From: Amyloporia xantha
Lineage: Eukaryota > Basidiomycota > Agaricomycetes > Polyporales > Adustoporiaceae
Length of the DNA stretch: 64,000 nucleotides
Reading direction: 5' to 3'
NCBI GenBank assembly: GCA_036971615.1
Contig: JAYKKR010000003.1
Span: 744,001-808,000, forward strand
The translations under genes were made by a program, and so were the position numbers. This document shows, piece by piece, positions 60,680 to 64,000 of the stretch. Each line of letters starts with the position of its first letter. Within the stretch, counting starts at the first letter, position 1. The notes beneath the pieces are model-generated. The model was not told where the DNA came from and did no database searches. It saw only the letters and a program-made list of their open reading frames with translations.

Positions 60680-62345
60680 ATACAGATGAACGAACACAGG
60701 GACATCAACACTCGAGGCAGACAGGATGTCCGAAATCCAGCATGAATGTTGAATCCAACAATTGATATGAACCTTCGGCGATTGTGTCGACGCGGAGCTG
60801 TATGGAATGAATACAACGTGGCAACGTGGTCAGGGTACCGTCCAGCCACGCCGCCCGACGATCTGACCTGTAGACTGTCCGCCGGAGCTGCAGACATTTG
60901 ATGTCGAATCTCGGGCCTCTAGAGCGAGAGATGTGTATATGAATGGGCGAGCGACGAGATGTATGACGTGTTGGTACGTTCCTGTCAGCGATGCGTCTCG
61001 GATGCGAGGGTGTGTGCTGATGGATCGTCGTCCCGCGAGCGGTCATGTATCTTTGACGATTGCGATTCGTGGACCTAATCAATTGCCCGTGCTTCGAGTT
61101 AGGATGAGTCATCTGAGGCGGGGTGTGATAGGTATAATGGCTATTAGGAGAGGACGCACTAACGCATACGAGCGTAGAGCAGACATAGAGGCGAACTTCG
61201 TTGGTTGTCGATGGTTGCAGTAGCGAGCGGAAGAGAGGGCAGAGCTGTGGCCTGCGTACCGAATGCTAAACATTGAATTTTGCGCGACTAAACGAGCAAG
61301 TTGTACGTCTGCGTTCGTCTATTCGGGAGGGACCCGGGGAACGCAACACGTAGGCATGTCACGGCCTCCGACCACCTGCCTTTGAGCTGCAATGTACATC
61401 TTCGACCACCGCACAACGTGTCCATGTCCTCGTTTCTGGCAACTGAACATCGTGAACAGGCAGCAGTATGTGCATGCACAGTGTCCTTTTCCTCTCTCCA
61501 CCCATTCCCTTGGCACCCATGACCTTCTGAACTCGAGCTTGAGAGAGATAAGAGGGCCCGCATAGGGACGAAGCAGGTGAGAACAGTACGGGAAAGTAGT
61601 CGTCTGAGAGCTCGCTGGAGGACTCGGATTCAATTTGCGAGTGAATTCTGGAGGTTAGACGATACATGATGATTGGATTTCGAATGCTCAGTCCCTAAGT
61701 AGCACAGTGGGTGGAGAACCATCAGTCGACAACCGAGAGCATCACTGCGCAGGAAGGGGAGGTGCAGGCAGCAGGTCCGAGTTCAAGTTGCCACAGAGGG
61801 GCGCTGGCGAGAGATGAGTAGTGCGCGCTGATCCAGAGGCCTGAGCTCCTCCTCCTACAGTTACGGTCGAACGCTGCACGACGCGTATACGAGGCCCTGG
61901 TGCACGCTCGATAGTGTTGTATGGGACAAACACCACCTTGCACGCCTGACACGTCAACTTGATGAGGAGGCCATAAGACGCGAATAAGGGTGCTCGACCA
62001 CCTCCATGGTGATGCTGAGGTCGTAAAACTCCTGATGCACAGCACCGACTTGCGTAGCGCTGCGGGCTTAGACATATGCTCTATGTATCCCGTCGCCGTC
62101 GCTGTTGTCGCGAGACAAAGGCGGTCGTGTCGTACATATTCCGTGAAGTATTAACAGCGCTCGGGATAGAATTCCTTCGCTGACTTGGAGAGGCTGGGGT
62201 TTGATGAAGGAACCCTGGTAACTTCTCACTTTCCCCTGCACGAAAGATCTGCCCGTATTCAGAATTCTGAGCTCGTGGGACGGGATTGTGTCGATATTCA
62301 AGCTATGGTACGCGGCCAGAATAGCTCACGAGACACGAGACCGGG
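60680..62345. repeat. Repeat block copy 5, partial and rearranged
   Basis: 60680-60800 resembles the start of segment B. 60840-61210 is inverted relative to 53340-53640. 61640-61990 resembles segment D and 62000-62290 segment C. A short stub of A (ctatggtacgcggccagaat) lies at about 62300. No gene recognised. Confidence 0.6.
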
Positions 62346-62823
62346 ATAGCGCTCGAGGTAGATAGATGGATTGGCATCCTTTCTCTCATCAGATGCCCCG
62401 CAGGGGTCTCTCACCGCGGTCGAAATCTGTTTTTCGAGAGCTGAACTCCTTCCGGACATTTTCCGTCGCTGATAACATTAACCAAATGAGGACAATCTAT
62501 TGATTCTGGGTCCGAACATAGGTTGACAAATTCCGAAAACACCAAAAGTCTGTAGTCAGAAAATGACTTCCCTATCGGAAAATGTCTGAGAGATGTCCGC
62601 CCGTCGAACATCTCATCTAGCCCGCGGTGTCTCCGGACAGATCGAAATGCGACGCATCTCCCGATATTTACCACAATGGTATAGTGTGAACTGTGTCCTG
62701 ATGTTTTGCAATTGCTTATTTGACACAGATACAAGCACCGCGTATATCTATCGGATTCTATCCTTCCTGGCAGTGTGATCAGCTGAAATACCGCTTTAAT
62801 CTGTTAGGCCTCCTCAGTGGACC
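62346..62823. other. Intergenic, upstream of the enoyl reductase
   Basis: No gene recognised; presumed promoter of the gene at 62824. Confidence 0.4.
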
Positions 62824-64000
62824 ATGCTCCCTCAGACCATGAAAGCTATCGTGACGATAGGAGATGGGAGCTTCTGCCTAACACAGGTCAATGTTCCTTG
62901 CCCGGGTGCTGGCGAAGTTCTAGTAAAAGTCGTCGCAGTTGCTCAGAACCCCACAGACTGTACGTACGAGTCATCTCAAACCCACCGTTTGATAACTTAA
63001 AACATTCGTCTCAGGGAAGACGCTATGGAACCATCAACGCCCAGGGAATATTATTGGCTGTGACTTTGCAGGCACAGTCGTGGACTTGGGAAAGAACGAA
63101 CATCGCCAATTGTGGGCTGTCGGTGCGAGGGTAGCAGGAGTTGTGCATGGAGGTCAGTATCACTACTCGTAGACTACTGTGCGTACGATTGAAGAAGTTC
63201 TTTATAGGCGTATCTGCCAACGGCGCCTTCGCGGAATACGTCGTCGTACCTGCAGAGCTTCTAATAGGCTTTCCCAAAGAATGGTCCTTTGAAGAAGCTG
63301 CCCAACTAGGCACGGCATGCTTCACGGTCTGCCAGAGCTTTTATCAGTGTCTACACCTCCCTACTCCCTTTGAGCCGGCTCAGGCCCCCATCGACATCCT
63401 CATTTGGTCGGGCACGTCAGCAACCGGACATTATGCCGTGCAATTCGCAAAACAAGCCGGTCTTCGTGTCATCTCAACGTCTTCTCCAAAGCATTTTGAC
63501 TACGTCAAATCCATCGGCGCAGACGAAGTCTTCGACTATGCGGACTCGTACACGCCCAGGAAGATTGTCGCAGCGACCGACGGCAAGTTGAAGTACGCGT
63601 TGGACTGCATCAGTCAAGGCATGACTCCCAACCAGGTCAGCAACTCTCTTAGCAAAGACGGCGGGACGATCGCAACGCTTCTACCATACGAAAGCAGAAA
63701 GAGAGGGGTAAAAACACACTTTATTCTCACATACACTATATTCGGCAAGGTCGCTACGTCGTTCGTCTACCTGGGGAGACTGCTAGCTGATGCGAAAACG
63801 CTTAAATCATCCGACAGGACCTGGTTGTTCCTTCTACAGTACCGAGGAACATGGAGCATTACAACAACGCAATCGAATATGCTAAACTCATATCGAAACT
63901 GCTGGCCAAGTCCATGATCAAGCCGACCCCCATGAAGATCTATTCTAGAGGATTGGCCAGCGTCGCGGAGGGGATGGAATACATGAAAGCAGGAACTGTA
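62824..64000 (+). CDS. LovC-like trans-acting enoyl reductase / zinc-type alcohol dehydrogenase-like, cut by window end
   Basis: Medium-chain reductase fold: an N-terminal GroES-like part and a Rossmann NADPH domain. Starts MLPQTMKAIVTIGDGSFCLT at 62824; the ATG at 62839 is an alternative. Motifs: PGAGEVLVKVVAVAQNPTD, WKTLWNH after the first intron, IIGCDFAGTVVDLG, VSANGAFAEYVVVPAELL, EEAAQLGTACFTVCQSFYQ, IWSGTSATGHYAVQFAKQAG, VISTSSPKHFDYVKSIGADE, VFDYADSYTPRKI. This pattern, with STSS/CSP..HFD and GADEVFDY, is that of stand-alone enoyl reductases such as LovC, which reduce the double bond for PKSs lacking an active ER. The last visible exon runs to the edge (SVAEGMEYMKAGTV); only the C-terminus is missing. 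It may serve PKS-B or PKS-A; the distance of 31 kb from PKS-B leaves this open. Confidence 0.88.

Overview
The window reads as nuclear DNA of a filamentous basidiomycete (Agaricomycetes; a Polyporales-like wood-decay fungus is my guess, not proven). Genes are broken by many short introns of about 45-90 bases with GT..AG ends. Several families are typical of these fungi: DUF6534-type membrane proteins, stand-alone A-T-R adenylate-forming reductases and monocarboxylate-type MFS carriers. All gene models come from reading frames and splice sites by eye.

Left part (1-12.1 kb): the 5' end of a polyketide synthase (PKS-A) runs off the left edge on the minus strand. Next come a flavin-dependent monooxygenase and a short-chain dehydrogenase, both minus, then a DUF6534 membrane protein on the plus strand. 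A second block (13.2-19.6 kb), which looks GC-richer, holds primary-metabolism genes on the plus strand: a kynurenine-type aminotransferase with one damaged splice donor, an MFS monocarboxylate-type transporter, and acireductone dioxygenase of methionine salvage. From 19.6 to 23.2 kb lie a glutathione-transferase relic and a 1.16-kb DNA-transposon-like element packed with TGACC/GGTCA motifs.

Centre (23.3-46.1 kb): a complete reducing PKS (PKS-B, minus, 8.3 kb) with KS-AT-DH-pseudoMT-pseudoER-KR-ACP-TE order. It is followed by plus-strand genes for a polytopic membrane protein, an alpha/beta hydrolase, a second MFS carrier paralogous to the first, and an A-T-R adenylate-forming reductase.

Right part (46.8-62.3 kb): mostly decayed, mutually repeated blocks in both orientations, with a 662-bp element in a 9-bp target duplication, a 360-bp TA-flanked MITE and a Golgi-pH-regulator pseudogene. 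One intact DUF962/Mpo1-like gene sits among them. At the right edge begins a LovC-like enoyl reductase, cut by the window end.

Working model (inference): PKS-A, PKS-B, monooxygenase, short-chain dehydrogenase, hydrolase, A-T-R reductase, transporters and the stand-alone enoyl reductase form a loose specialised-metabolite locus. The degenerate ER of PKS-B could be complemented by the trans-acting reductase at the right edge. No pathway-specific transcription factor, tRNA, rRNA or CRISPR array was recognised.
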